Origin: RGIG9041 sp045593905
GTDB taxonomy: Bacteria; Bacillota; Clostridia; Oscillospirales; QAKW01
Assembly: GCA_045593905.1 (NCBI GenBank)
Contig: JAZNXL010000014.1
Coordinates: forward strand, 1-64,000
Length of the DNA: 64,000 nt
Direction of reading: 5' to 3'
How positions within the stretch are numbered: the stretch's first letter is position 1; each line of letters opens with the position of its first letter. The position numbers and the translations under genes are program-made. Shown in pieces: positions 26,372 to 34,599 of the stretch. The notes beneath the pieces were generated by a model. That model did no database searches and was not told the origin of the DNA. It saw nothing but the letters and a program-made list of their open reading frames with translations.

Positions 26372-27187
26372 ATGGCATATTCAAATTTTAAACCTACTAT
26401 CTGGTCAAAATTTATTCAGACCGAGCTTGAAAAAAAGTGCAGACTTGTTGAGGACTGCTGGACACAGTTTGAGGGCGAAGCAAAGCAGGGCGCACGCGTT
26501 AAGATTTTAGGTGTTACCGCACCCGAAATTTTTGACTACGTTCCCGGCAATGGTATTCCTGCACCTACAACTATTGAGGGTACAAGCATTCAGCTTGATA
26601 TTGACCAGGCAAAAGCATTCAACTTTATGATTGACGACATTGACAAGGCACAGTCGGTTAGCGGACTTATGGAAACTCTTATTAAAGAGGCTACCGCCAA
26701 AATGGCAAGAGCACGCGACAGCTACGTTGCTTCGCTTGCGAAAGATGCAGAGTACTTTGAAGAGTCTAATTTATACTTATCACCCGCCGAAGCAAAAAAT
26801 GCTATTGACAGAGCGCTGTTACAGTTAAGAGAAAACGACGTTGATATTGATGATGAGGTTACAATTACTGTATCACCTTTCTTTTATCAGCTTTTCCGCG
26901 ATGCGCTTACCGAAATTAAAACCAACAACGACGAGCTTATTAAAAAAGGCGTTGTAGGTATGTATGACAACTGCAAGGTAAAGGTTTCAAACAACCTTTA
27001 TAACGATGGCACCGATGACTATATTATGATTAGAACAAAACGCGCTATCGCGTTTGCAGGCGCTATTGATGAGACTGAGGCTTACCGCCCCGAAAGCCAC
27101 TTTGCTGACGCTGTAAAAGGTCTTAATGTTTTTGGTGCAAAGATTGTACGACCCAAAGAACTTTACGTTATTAAGGCACACAGATAA
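26372..27187 (+). CDS. Phage major capsid protein (P22-coat-like family)
   Basis: The 271-residue protein begins YSNFKPTIWSKFIQTELEKK, typical of the roughly 270-residue coat proteins of Firmicute phages related to the P22 protein 5 fold. Supporting parts are DIDQAKAFNFMIDDIDKAQS and an N-arm-like GARVKILGV region. It would form the icosahedral shell with the scaffold encoded 17 bp upstream and the portal. AAAAAAGGAG precedes the start. There is no sign of decay. Confidence 0.88.
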   Translation: MAYSNFKPTIWSKFIQTELEKKCRLVEDCWTQFEGEAKQGARVKILGVTAPEIFDYVPGNGIPAPTTIEGTSIQLDIDQAKAFNFMIDDIDKAQSVSGLMETLIKEATAKMARARDSYVASLAKDAEYFEESNLYLSPAEAKNAIDRALLQLRENDVDIDDEVTITVSPFFYQLFRDALTEIKTNNDELIKKGVVGMYDNCKVKVSNNLYNDGTDDYIMIRTKRAIAFAGAIDETEAYRPESHFADAVKGLNVFGAKIVRPKELYVIKAHR

Positions 27188-27219
27188 TAACGGCACAGTA
27201 TAAAAAGGAGGTGTAAAGG

Positions 27220-27723
27220 GTGACAATAGGCGAGGCTAATAAAATTGTAAAATCGCTTATAGGCGAAGACGATTTTTATGACGTAAGCGACGTTATTGCA
27301 AGCTATTACGGTATTGCCCAAAGGCTTATAGCTACTACCGTCTGCCCTATAATAAAGTCAGTAACACTCAAGTGCGGAAAGGGTGTATTGCTTCCTGAAG
27401 ACTTGTACCGAATTAAAAGCATTTCAAACGGCTATGTACGAACTGACAAAACACACGTTGATATTGACGGCGAGGGCGAGGCTAAGGTGTGGTACTATGC
27501 GTATCCTACCGACGTTTCAGATAACACCCCCGATACATACGAGTTTGAGCTTGACCCCGAGGCGCAAAGTGCGTTGCCGTTTTATGCGGCGGCACAGACT
27601 GTTCTTGCCGATAGCGATATGCGAAGATACAACGCGTTTATTGATAGCTTTAATAACATACTTTCAAACATTGCCCAGGTCGATGCAAAGCCGTTTTTAA
27701 CGGTTGTTAAAACAGAGGTGTAG
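27220..27723 (+). CDS. Probable phage head-tail connector
   Basis: The 167-residue, mostly helical protein sits between capsid and tail genes, the usual place of connector or adaptor proteins. It contains an N-terminal IGEANKIVKSLIGEDDF helix region and a C-terminal LPFYAAAQTVLADSD segment, as in gp6-like adaptors. Family assignment is by position and size only. The start is GTG at 27220 behind a near-perfect AAAGGAGGTG. Confidence 0.65.
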   Translation: MTIGEANKIVKSLIGEDDFYDVSDVIASYYGIAQRLIATTVCPIIKSVTLKCGKGVLLPEDLYRIKSISNGYVRTDKTHVDIDGEGEAKVWYYAYPTDVSDNTPDTYEFELDPEAQSALPFYAAAQTVLADSDMRRYNAFIDSFNNILSNIAQVDAKPFLTVVKTEV

Positions 27724-27725
27724 CC

Positions 27726-29657
27726 ATGAGGTTTATAAGACAAGGATTAAGACAAGCATCGGCATCATCAGGCAGTGTAAGAGCCGAAAAGCTTTACGGC
27801 ATTGACGCTGTAACACAGGAACGTGAAACATCAATTACGCGCGCAGACGGGCAAAGCTCGTTTTTAGAAAAAATAACTCCCGGCTGTGTTAATATGATAA
27901 GAAAAAGCGAGGGTACAGTTAAAAAGCGCCCCGCGTACTCTATAATATCTCACCCCGATACCCTTTCGGGTATCGGCGGTGTGTATGTTTACAAGGCCTA
28001 CAACCGTGATATTCTTTTCTATGTAAAGGGCGATACCATTGAAATGGTTGACGGTGACAGAACGACAACCTTTAAAACCAACTATAATCTTGACGGTTCA
28101 CGTGCTGTTCAGTACGACGAATACCTTGTGCTCATCAACAAGGAAGGTATGAGTATTGTAAGAGCGGGCAGGGGAGAAATTAATTACTGGAGTAATAAAA
28201 GCCTGAGCGACCTTAACACCTATGCTTATATCCCTACTATTTACATTGGAAACACGCCAAACGGTGCAGGAAGTGCATACGAGGGTGTAAACAGGCTGAC
28301 AGACAGGGTTTGCGAGCTATATCAGGGCGATGGTGAGAGCTGTGAGTTTAAAACACACCTTAAAGCTACCGATTATGTAATTTATATAAAATCGGATAGC
28401 GGAGAGTGGTCGGCAAGAGACCCCGACTATATTACAAACTACTCGGTTGCTTTTAAAACTGCACCGCCAAAGCCAAGCGTTGCGGGTGAGGATAACGTTA
28501 AAATTGAATACAAAATGAAAGATGCCAAAACTCCTGCGTGGGACCTATCACAATGTACATGCGGTGCCGTTTACGGTGCCGGCGGACTTAAAGACAGGCT
28601 GTTTTTATCGGGTAGCTTTGCTGCACCCGGAATGGTTTTTTATTCGGCGCTTGAAAACCCGTTTTATTTTCCCGAGTACAACTATATTAACGTTGGCGGT
28701 TACGAAAACGATATTTACGGGCTTATAAATCACGATTCGGCGCTTGCGGTGCTTACCAAAGACGCGGTGTACACGATAACCTCGGACGACAGCATAAGTG
28801 CTGCGGTATTGCACGATGCGGTATTTAAAATCAGTGACGTTTATGTAACGCCCGAGCCTGTAAGTCCTCAAAACTCGTATCTGTTTGACGGCGAGCCTGT
28901 ATACCTTACAAAAAACGGTGTTTGTTCGCTTACTGCAAGCGGTATACTTGACGAGCGTTGTGCACAAATTCGCTCGGCAAGAATAAATCTGCATTTGTTG
29001 AAGGAAAACCTAAAAGAGTGCATAGCAATGCCGTTTAAAGATTATTTTGTAATTTCAAACTGCAGCGATACTTTGTATCTTTTAGACGGTAAGCAGTTTT
29101 CGACCGATTCTACGCAGCCGTTTTCGTCAAGGCAGTATGAGGGGTATATATGGAAAGGCATAAACGCAAAAATGCTTTGGGTACAAAACGATAAACTGTG
29201 CTTTTCAAACGGCGAGCACGCGTATTGCTTTAATAACGAAAGGATATTTGCCGATGAGGTGGCACCCGGTGAGTTTTGTGATATTGAGGCATTTTGGGAA
29301 ACGCCGTATATTTACTGCGGTGACTTTAAAGACTTTAAGTTTTTTAACCGCATAGGAATACTTGTTGACGGCACCGACGAAAGCGGAGCCGAAAAAGGTA
29401 CCGACTTTGAAATGTTTGTAAGGTTTGATAACGAGCCCTGGCGCGCGGTTAAAAAATATGGCGCCTTACTTTCAATGTTTGACTATGGTGTTATTGATTA
29501 TGGGTGTTTTAATTACTCGGGTAGGGTAAAAAACTATGCACTGTCGGTTAAGCTTTTGCACAAAAAAGGCAGGGGTATTAAAATTCGTTTTCAAAACTCA
29601 AAGAAAAATCAGCCGTTTACAATGCTCAGGTTTGGCATTGATTTTATGAAAATGTAA
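27726..29657 (+). CDS. Phage tail protein, probable beta-propeller nozzle/stabilisation protein
   Basis: The 643-residue protein is rich in repeated beta strands and aromatic turns (YLFDGEPVYLTKNGV, DTLYLLDGKQF). It opens with RQGLRQASASSG and GCVNMIRKSEGTVKKRPAYS. This pattern, together with the lack of a tape measure or major tail tube gene, recalls short-tailed phage nozzle or tail-tube B proteins. It starts 3 bp after the connector stop. Assignment is by layout, not by a clear family signature. It is intact over its whole length. Confidence 0.6.
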   Translation: MRFIRQGLRQASASSGSVRAEKLYGIDAVTQERETSITRADGQSSFLEKITPGCVNMIRKSEGTVKKRPAYSIISHPDTLSGIGGVYVYKAYNRDILFYVKGDTIEMVDGDRTTTFKTNYNLDGSRAVQYDEYLVLINKEGMSIVRAGRGEINYWSNKSLSDLNTYAYIPTIYIGNTPNGAGSAYEGVNRLTDRVCELYQGDGESCEFKTHLKATDYVIYIKSDSGEWSARDPDYITNYSVAFKTAPPKPSVAGEDNVKIEYKMKDAKTPAWDLSQCTCGAVYGAGGLKDRLFLSGSFAAPGMVFYSALENPFYFPEYNYINVGGYENDIYGLINHDSALAVLTKDAVYTITSDDSISAAVLHDAVFKISDVYVTPEPVSPQNSYLFDGEPVYLTKNGVCSLTASGILDERCAQIRSARINLHLLKENLKECIAMPFKDYFVISNCSDTLYLLDGKQFSTDSTQPFSSRQYEGYIWKGINAKMLWVQNDKLCFSNGEHAYCFNNERIFADEVAPGEFCDIEAFWETPYIYCGDFKDFKFFNRIGILVDGTDESGAEKGTDFEMFVRFDNEPWRAVKKYGALLSMFDYGVIDYGCFNYSGRVKNYALSVKLLHKKGRGIKIRFQNSKKNQPFTMLRFGIDFMKM

Positions 29658-29670
29658 AGGAGAAAACAAA

Positions 29671-30654
29671 TTGGCAAGTATATTTGATAAGCAAATAATG
29701 TCAGATGCCGATATAAAGCGTATTGACGAGCTTGGGGCACTCTGGCAATCGGCAACTGACCAAAAGACAAAAGACCAGATACACCAAAAAGCTGAGGCAA
29801 TAAGACTCAGCTACGGCTACAGCGGCGGTGATGACGGTTATCAGTTTATTTTAAATAACCAAAATGTTCATAATACTGCGGCGGCAACAAATGCGTATAC
29901 TGATGCGTTAAAATCGGCAAACGAACAGGCGCAAAAGCAGTATAAACAAAACCTTGAACAAGCAGAGGATACAGGCAAGGCAAGGCTTAAAGAGGCATAC
30001 GTAAAAAATATGCAAGACAGCCTTGGTATTGACCAACAGCTTAAAAAGGCGGGTATTACAGGCGGTGTTACCGAAAGCACCCGCGCGTATATGACCAATA
30101 TATATAACAACAATCGAAACGATATTATTGACGATGTTAATACGCTCAAAAGCCAGATTATGAACGATGCAAAAAAGACTGACAGCGAGTATAAAGAGGG
30201 TATTGCGAAGGCAGAGTATGACGGCGCGCTCAAGCGTAGCGAGGCGATAACCGATGCCGAACAGTTTGAATACAAAAAACAGCTTGACGAGTATAAAAAG
30301 TCAATTGACGAGCGCGACTTTGAGTATAAAAAATTAAAAGACGAGCTTGACCAAAAAGCGTCGGCATCGAAATCGGCATCGAAATCGTCATCGTCGTCTA
30401 AAAGCAGCATTACACCTTCGAGCGTTCTTTCGCTTATGAAGGCGGGTATTTACGACAAGTCGTTTGCCGGTATTTTAGGCGTTAGTGATGACGAGGTTAA
30501 AAAGATTGTTGATACCTACAAAAACAAAGACCAGCAAAGCGCGGCATGGCGTATGCTTCAAAACGGTATTTACGATGATTCTTTCCCCGAGATTTTGGGA
30601 TATTCGGAAGAAGTATTGCTTAACTATGTGAACAGCGTGTTAAATGGTTTTTAA
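29671..30654 (+). CDS. Coiled-coil phage structural protein, possible internal/ejection protein
   Basis: The 327-residue protein is dominated by helix (Lys, Glu, Asp, Gln, Ala rich; about 50-235). A Ser/Lys/Ala linker (SASKSASKSSSSSKSS) follows, then a C-terminal domain with two similar units (MKAGIYDKSFAGILGVSDDEV and MLQNGIYDDSFPEILGYSEEV). The duplicated C-terminal unit is visible directly. As the last gene after the tail protein, an injected or internal virion role is plausible but unproven. The start is TTG at 29671, with AAAGGAG 9 bp upstream. No strong terminator follows. Confidence 0.6.
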   Translation: MASIFDKQIMSDADIKRIDELGALWQSATDQKTKDQIHQKAEAIRLSYGYSGGDDGYQFILNNQNVHNTAAATNAYTDALKSANEQAQKQYKQNLEQAEDTGKARLKEAYVKNMQDSLGIDQQLKKAGITGGVTESTRAYMTNIYNNNRNDIIDDVNTLKSQIMNDAKKTDSEYKEGIAKAEYDGALKRSEAITDAEQFEYKKQLDEYKKSIDERDFEYKKLKDELDQKASASKSASKSSSSSKSSITPSSVLSLMKAGIYDKSFAGILGVSDDEVKKIVDTYKNKDQQSAAWRMLQNGIYDDSFPEILGYSEEVLLNYVNSVLNGF

Positions 30655-30718
30655 ATATTGATTTTGTAAAATCAGTGTGGTAAAATAAAAAATCATAACA
30701 AAAAGGGGGCGTAAAGGT

Positions 30719-31549
30719 ATTAAAAAGGTTGCTTTAATTAATGATTTATCGGGCATTGGCAGATGCTCTCTTACCGTTGCGCTTCCCATAATAAGCGCTA
30801 TGGGTCACGAGTGCGCGGCTTTTCCGACCGCTATTTTATCAAATCACACAGGGTTTGATGATTATACGTTTTACGATTTTACCGAGCATTTAAACGGCTT
30901 TTGCGCCTGTTGGCAAAAGCTTGGGGTAAAGTTTGATACTGTTTACAGCGGCTTTTTGGGTTCTGAGCATCAGGTTGATATTACCATAGAGTTTATGGAT
31001 AAATTCGGTGCAGGCGCGCTAAAGCTGGTTGACCCTGTAATGGGTGACGACGGCGTTATTTACGATACCTTTAGCGAGTCGATGCGCGAACACATAAAGC
31101 GTCTTGTAAAACGCGCCGATATTATAACACCCAATCTTACCGAGCTTTGTGAGCTTTGCGGTACAGAGTATATGAAAAGTACCACTCTTAAAAGCATTGA
31201 AAATATGTGCGCATCTCTTAGCATTGATAAAATTGTAGTGACAGGGCTTAGTAAAAGCTCGGTGCCTGAGCTTTGTGACGGTGAAATAGTTAATTTTGTT
31301 TATGACGGCGGCAACAGTTACTGTATAAAAAACAAAAAAACACCCGTTATGTATTGTGGTACGGGCGATACGTTTGCAAGTGTGTTATGCGGTGCGCTTA
31401 CAAGTGGTAACAGTCTTGAACAGGCGGTTATAACTGCATCAACCTTTACTGCCGAGGCGACTGAGCATACATATAAAAACGGCGGACAAAAGCTTTACGG
31501 AATAGCGTTTGAAAAAATGCTATATAAACTTATAAAAGGAGAAAACTAA
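30719..31549 (+). CDS. Pyridoxal/pyridoxamine kinase with an apparent ATT start codon
   Basis: This ribokinase-family enzyme should phosphorylate pyridoxal, pyridoxamine or pyridoxine for vitamin B6 salvage. The frame upstream of the first ATG (30800) encodes KKVALINDLSGIGRCSLTVA, the conserved N-terminus of the family including the substrate loop. The real start must therefore be upstream. No ATG, GTG or TTG exists between the stop at 30686 and 30800. The codon where family members have ATG is ATT at 30719, with AGGGGGCG 7 bp upstream. Other motifs are LVDPVMGDDG, TPNLTELCEL and GTGDTFASVL (anion hole and catalytic Asp). The protein is 276 residues, and the next gene follows without a gap. 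Confidence 0.85.
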   Translation: MKKVALINDLSGIGRCSLTVALPIISAMGHECAAFPTAILSNHTGFDDYTFYDFTEHLNGFCACWQKLGVKFDTVYSGFLGSEHQVDITIEFMDKFGAGALKLVDPVMGDDGVIYDTFSESMREHIKRLVKRADIITPNLTELCELCGTEYMKSTTLKSIENMCASLSIDKIVVTGLSKSSVPELCDGEIVNFVYDGGNSYCIKNKKTPVMYCGTGDTFASVLCGALTSGNSLEQAVITASTFTAEATEHTYKNGGQKLYGIAFEKMLYKLIKGEN

Positions 31550-32062
31550 ATGAAAACCAAAACAAAATTGTTGACAAAAAGCGCACTTTTTGCAGCCTTA
31601 GTTTACGTTGCAACGCTTACCGGCGCCGTATGTCCCATTGGTTCGGGCGCGTATTTACATATAGGCGATGCACTTGTTTACAGTTCAGCACTGGTGCTGC
31701 CGCTTCCGTTTGCAATGCTGAGTTCGGCAATAGGCGGAGCCCTTGCGGATATTACACTTGGAAGCGCAATGTACGCACTGCCGACGTTTATAATAAAAGC
31801 TCTTACTGCTATGTTTGCGGTTTTATTTTCAAAATTAAGTAAAAAGCCGCTTTTAAGCGACGTTTTAATTTGCGCATCGGGTGCCGTTACAGTGCTTGGC
31901 TACTTTGTTGCCGAGAGTATTATGTACGCGTTGTCATCAACAGGAGGGTTACTGGTAGCAATCTCGACAGCGGCGGCAGGTATGCCGTATAACTGCTTGC
32001 AGGCGCTTGCATCTGCAGTTGTGTTTATAATAATTTCGCCATACATTAAAAAGATAAAATAA
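31550..32062 (+). CDS. ECF transporter S component, probable vitamin B6 (PdxU-type)
   Basis: The 170-residue membrane protein has five to six hydrophobic helices and the compact substrate-specific component architecture (AALVYVATLTG, GAYLHIGDALVY, PTFIIKALTAMF). S components bind a vitamin and borrow a shared ECF ATPase and T component encoded elsewhere. The ATG abuts the stop of the pyridoxal kinase, so the substrate is most likely pyridoxine or a vitamer. This is inference from context. AAAAGGAG lies upstream. Confidence 0.82.
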   Translation: MKTKTKLLTKSALFAALVYVATLTGAVCPIGSGAYLHIGDALVYSSALVLPLPFAMLSSAIGGALADITLGSAMYALPTFIIKALTAMFAVLFSKLSKKPLLSDVLICASGAVTVLGYFVAESIMYALSSTGGLLVAISTAAAGMPYNCLQALASAVVFIIISPYIKKIK

Positions 32063-32088
32063 AAAGAGCCTTTAAGGCTCTTTTTTAT
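32061..32088. terminator. Bidirectional terminator
   Basis: The hairpin AAAAAGAGCC-tttaa-GGCTCTTTTT is flanked by A and T runs. It ends the B6 operon on plus and the Spo0A-like operon on minus, overlapping the latter's final codons. Confidence 0.9.
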
Positions 32089-32852
32089 TTCTCGTTTTTT
32101 AAGTATTCGTGCAGTGTTGAAAGAAAAACTGCGTTTGTTGGGCAACCGCGCTTTTGGCTGATTGAGTTGCCAAACAATGATTGTATAGATTGGTCACTAC
32201 AGTTATCCCACGAGCTTTCGATTGCATAGCGTATATTCTTTTCGACGCTCTTAGCTGAAATGTTATGAAGCTTTGCAAGTGTGGGGTAGAGCGCTTTGGT
32301 ATAGCAGTTTAAAAGCGACGGGTCGTCGAGTGTCAGCATAAGTGCGTCAAACACTATTTTATAGCCTTTTGTACCGCTTGCAAGACCGACTCTGTGTAAA
32401 ATTTCACGTACACGCTTTTTGTTAATTGCAACAATGTCTTTGGTGGGTGCGGTTGAACTTTTTTCAAAGAGCAGTCCATTAATGCGCGAGTCGAGGTCGA
32501 TAAAATCGAGCGGAAACAGGCAGTAAACATCAATTCCTATTTCGTATAGCCTGTTAATGCTTTTGTCAAGCATTCCGCTGCCAACAACCACAAACGCGGT
32601 GCCGCGCAGTAAATCGCGCTTTTTAAGCATTTGATAAAGCGAGCAGCAGTCCATATCGAAAAGATGGCGTGAGCAAACTATAACTTGAGGCGACAGCTGG
32701 GCAATTTGCTTTGCCGAATCGAGCGCGTACTGTGAGCGGCCTACAATATTGTAGTCAAACTCGTTTGCAAACGCGGTTATCTCGGTTTCAATTTGCCTGT
32801 CTGCCGAGGCTATAAAAAGACTAAGCCTTTGGGCGCTAGTTTCTAAGTGCAT
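32085..32852 (-). CDS. Spo0A-like regulator with degenerate receiver domain
   Basis: The 255-residue protein aligns to Spo0A along its length. The C-terminal DNA-binding domain (about 146-255) keeps VGLASGTKGY, TKALYPTLAKLHN, VEKNIRYAIE, SLFG and C-P-T-N. In the receiver domain all phosphorylation residues are gone. The acidic pair is A-S-A (15-17), the phospho-aspartate position is Ser61 (VIVCSRHLF), and the lysine position is Phe113. In the recognition helix the first arginine is Ser and the second Lys. It therefore cannot be a normal phosphorelay target. It starts 17 bp inside the preceding UPF0210 gene and has no strong ribosome binding site, so translational coupling is likely. Paralogue rather than the master Spo0A is my inference. 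Confidence 0.82.
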   Translation of the reverse strand: MHLETSAQRLSLFIASADRQIETEITAFANEFDYNIVGRSQYALDSAKQIAQLSPQVIVCSRHLFDMDCCSLYQMLKKRDLLRGTAFVVVGSGMLDKSINRLYEIGIDVYCLFPLDFIDLDSRINGLLFEKSSTAPTKDIVAINKKRVREILHRVGLASGTKGYKIVFDALMLTLDDPSLLNCYTKALYPTLAKLHNISAKSVEKNIRYAIESSWDNCSDQSIQSLFGNSISQKRGCPTNAVFLSTLHEYLKNEK

Positions 32853-34194
32853 TTTGCGGTGCGGGTATACGTCCGCCGCGTGAAATAAATTTTTCGGAGC
32901 TTTCGCCGTGAACTGCCATAATGGGCGCGCTTCCTAAAAGTCCGCCAAATTCAACCTCGTCACCTACTGTTTTGCCGTAAGCGGGGATTACGCGAACTGC
33001 GGTTGTTTTGTTATTGATGACACCAATGCTTATTTCATCGGCGATAATTGCCGAGATTGTTGAAGCGGGTGTGTCGCCGGGAATTGCAATCATATCAAGA
33101 CCAACCGAGCAAACAGCAGTCATTGCCTCGAGCTTGTCGAGTGTGAGTGTGCCAAGCCTTGCTGAGTCAATCATACCCGCGTCTTCTGAAACGGGAATAA
33201 ACGCACCTGAAAGACCGCCAACGTGTGACGATGCCATAGCGCCGCCTTTTTTAACAGCGTCGTTTAAAAGAGCAAGGCAAGCGGTTGTGCCGTGCGTACC
33301 GCAACGCTCAAGTCCCATCTCTTCAAGAATGTGCGCAACCGAGTCGCCGATAGCGGGTGTGGGCGCGAGCGACAAATCAACAATACCAAAAGGTACGTTA
33401 AGGCGCTTTGATGCTTCGGTTGCAACAAGCTGACCTACGCGTGTGATTTTAAATGCAGTCTTTTTAATAATGTCGGCAATCTCTGTGATGTCGGCATTTT
33501 TTGCTTTTGAAATCGCATAACTTACAACACCGGGACCTGATACACCAACGTTGATAGCACAGTCGCCCTCGCCAACGCCGTGAAATGCACCTGCCATAAA
33601 GGGATTGTCCTCGGGTACGTTTGCAAACACAACAAGCTTTGCACAGCCGATTGAGTCGTTGTCTTTTGTAAGGTATGCGGTCTTTTTAATAATCTCGCCC
33701 ATTTTTGCAACAGCATCAAGGTTAATACCTGCTTTGGTGGTTGCAACGTTGATTGACGAGCAAACGTTATTGGTAACGGTGAGTGCCTCGGGTATTGACT
33801 CGATAAGGTTTTTATCGCCTGTTGTCATACCTTTATGCACAAGCGCCGAGTAACCGCCGATAAAGTTAATACCGCAGGTTTTAGCGGCACGGTCGAGTGT
33901 TTTTGCTATTTTTACCATGTCTTCAACACTTGCATCGCGTGCAACAAGCGAGATGGGCGTTACCGAAACGCGCTTGTTAATAATCGGAATTCCGTATTGC
34001 TTTGAAATATCCTCACCTGTAGCAACAAGGTTGCCTGCGTACTTTACGATTTTGTTATAGATATTATCGCAAAGCCTGTCAATGTTGTCCGACACACAGT
34101 CAAAAAGCGATATACCCATAGTAATGGTGCGTACATCGAGGTGTCGGTTATCAATCATATCAATTGTTTCTAAAACTTCTTTAATATTGAGCAT
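32836..34194 (-). CDS. UPF0210 (PFL, DUF711) family protein
   Basis: The 452-residue cytoplasmic protein belongs to the UPF0210 family, distantly related to pyruvate formate-lyase-fold proteins. Recognisable parts are DVRTITMGISLFDC, GIPIINKRVSVTPISLVA, NFIGGYSALVHKGMT, GVSGPGVV, and HGTTACLALLNDAVKKGG. Its biochemical role is not established. It is nearly always paired with the ACT protein encoded 7 bp upstream here. It overlaps the Spo0A-like gene by 17 bp, which is not a pairing I know. Confidence 0.9.
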   Translation of the reverse strand: MLNIKEVLETIDMIDNRHLDVRTITMGISLFDCVSDNIDRLCDNIYNKIVKYAGNLVATGEDISKQYGIPIINKRVSVTPISLVARDASVEDMVKIAKTLDRAAKTCGINFIGGYSALVHKGMTTGDKNLIESIPEALTVTNNVCSSINVATTKAGINLDAVAKMGEIIKKTAYLTKDNDSIGCAKLVVFANVPEDNPFMAGAFHGVGEGDCAINVGVSGPGVVSYAISKAKNADITEIADIIKKTAFKITRVGQLVATEASKRLNVPFGIVDLSLAPTPAIGDSVAHILEEMGLERCGTHGTTACLALLNDAVKKGGAMASSHVGGLSGAFIPVSEDAGMIDSARLGTLTLDKLEAMTAVCSVGLDMIAIPGDTPASTISAIIADEISIGVINNKTTAVRVIPAYGKTVGDEVEFGGLLGSAPIMAVHGESSEKFISRGGRIPAPQNALRN

Positions 34195-34201
34195 AGTTCA
34201 C

Positions 34202-34471
34202 CTATATTCTGTGCATTGAGTTAAAAATATCTTCGCGCATTGTATGAATTTTGAGTCCGAGTTCGTTTCCGCATTTGTCGAGTGCATCAACAATATCAGT
34301 AAACGGTATAGAGGTATCTTGCGCATCGGCAAGCATTACCATTGAAAACATATTGTTCATAACCTTTTGCGAAATATCAACAATATTAATGTTAAGCTTT
34401 TTGCAGGTTGTAGCAACGTCGCATACAATGCCGACTTTATCGTGACCTGCAACTGTAATTACAATTCTCAT
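34202..34471 (-). CDS. ACT-domain protein (UPF0237)
   Basis: The 89-residue protein is a single ACT domain with the typical first strand and loop TVAGHDKVGIVCDVATTCKK and the second half VDISQKVMNNMFSM. ACT domains usually bind amino acids, and this family is the standard neighbour of UPF0210. It is the first gene of the three-gene minus-strand operon. AAGGAGAAAA precedes the ATG. Divergent from the Lrp regulator at 34600, which also carries an amino-acid-sensing type domain. Confidence 0.88.
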   Translation of the reverse strand: MRIVITVAGHDKVGIVCDVATTCKKLNINIVDISQKVMNNMFSMVMLADAQDTSIPFTDIVDALDKCGNELGLKIHTMREDIFNSMHRI

Positions 34472-34538
34472 AGCATTTTCTCCTTGATTTTATTCAAATA
34501 AAAATTATATCATAAATACATAGTTTTTCAAGTTTTTA

Positions 34539-34566
34539 TTGAAAGTTTGCAAAAGTATGGTAAAAT
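34539..34566 (+). promoter_or_regulatory. Promoter of the Lrp-aminotransferase-ispE unit
   Basis: TTGAAA at 34539-34544 and TAAAAT at 34561-34566 are separated by 16 bp, with an extended -10 like TATGG. The start of transcription would lie about 28 bp before the ATG. Confidence 0.7.
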
Positions 34567-34599
34567 AGGTGTAGTATTATTTTAAGGAGATTATAGCAA

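Larger units (their letters stand above)
20818..30654 (+). mobile_element. Compact phage-derived (podovirus-like or GTA-like) module
   Basis: Twelve adjacent plus-strand genes with overlaps or short gaps encode a small terminase candidate, large terminase, membrane protein, portal, fibre, holin, endolysin, scaffold, capsid, connector, tail and coiled-coil protein. There is no integrase, excisionase, repressor, replication or recombination gene on either strand, and no clear attachment repeats at the ends. Base and codon use look like the flanking host genes. About 9.8 kb is too little for an autonomous tailed phage. It could be a domesticated particle, a gene transfer agent, or a prophage remnant that kept only the late operon. 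Confidence 0.75.

Noticed and set aside
30659..30675. TGATTT/AAATCA hairpin as terminator of the phage module
   Set aside because: The stem is six A/T-rich pairs and no T run follows, so efficient termination is unlikely.
20842..30686. GGTAAAAT at 20842-20849 and 30679-30686 as att sites flanking the phage module
   Set aside because: The 8-bp match is a -10-like promoter element that also occurs at 34559-34566, away from the module. It is too short and too promoter-like to support an attachment site.
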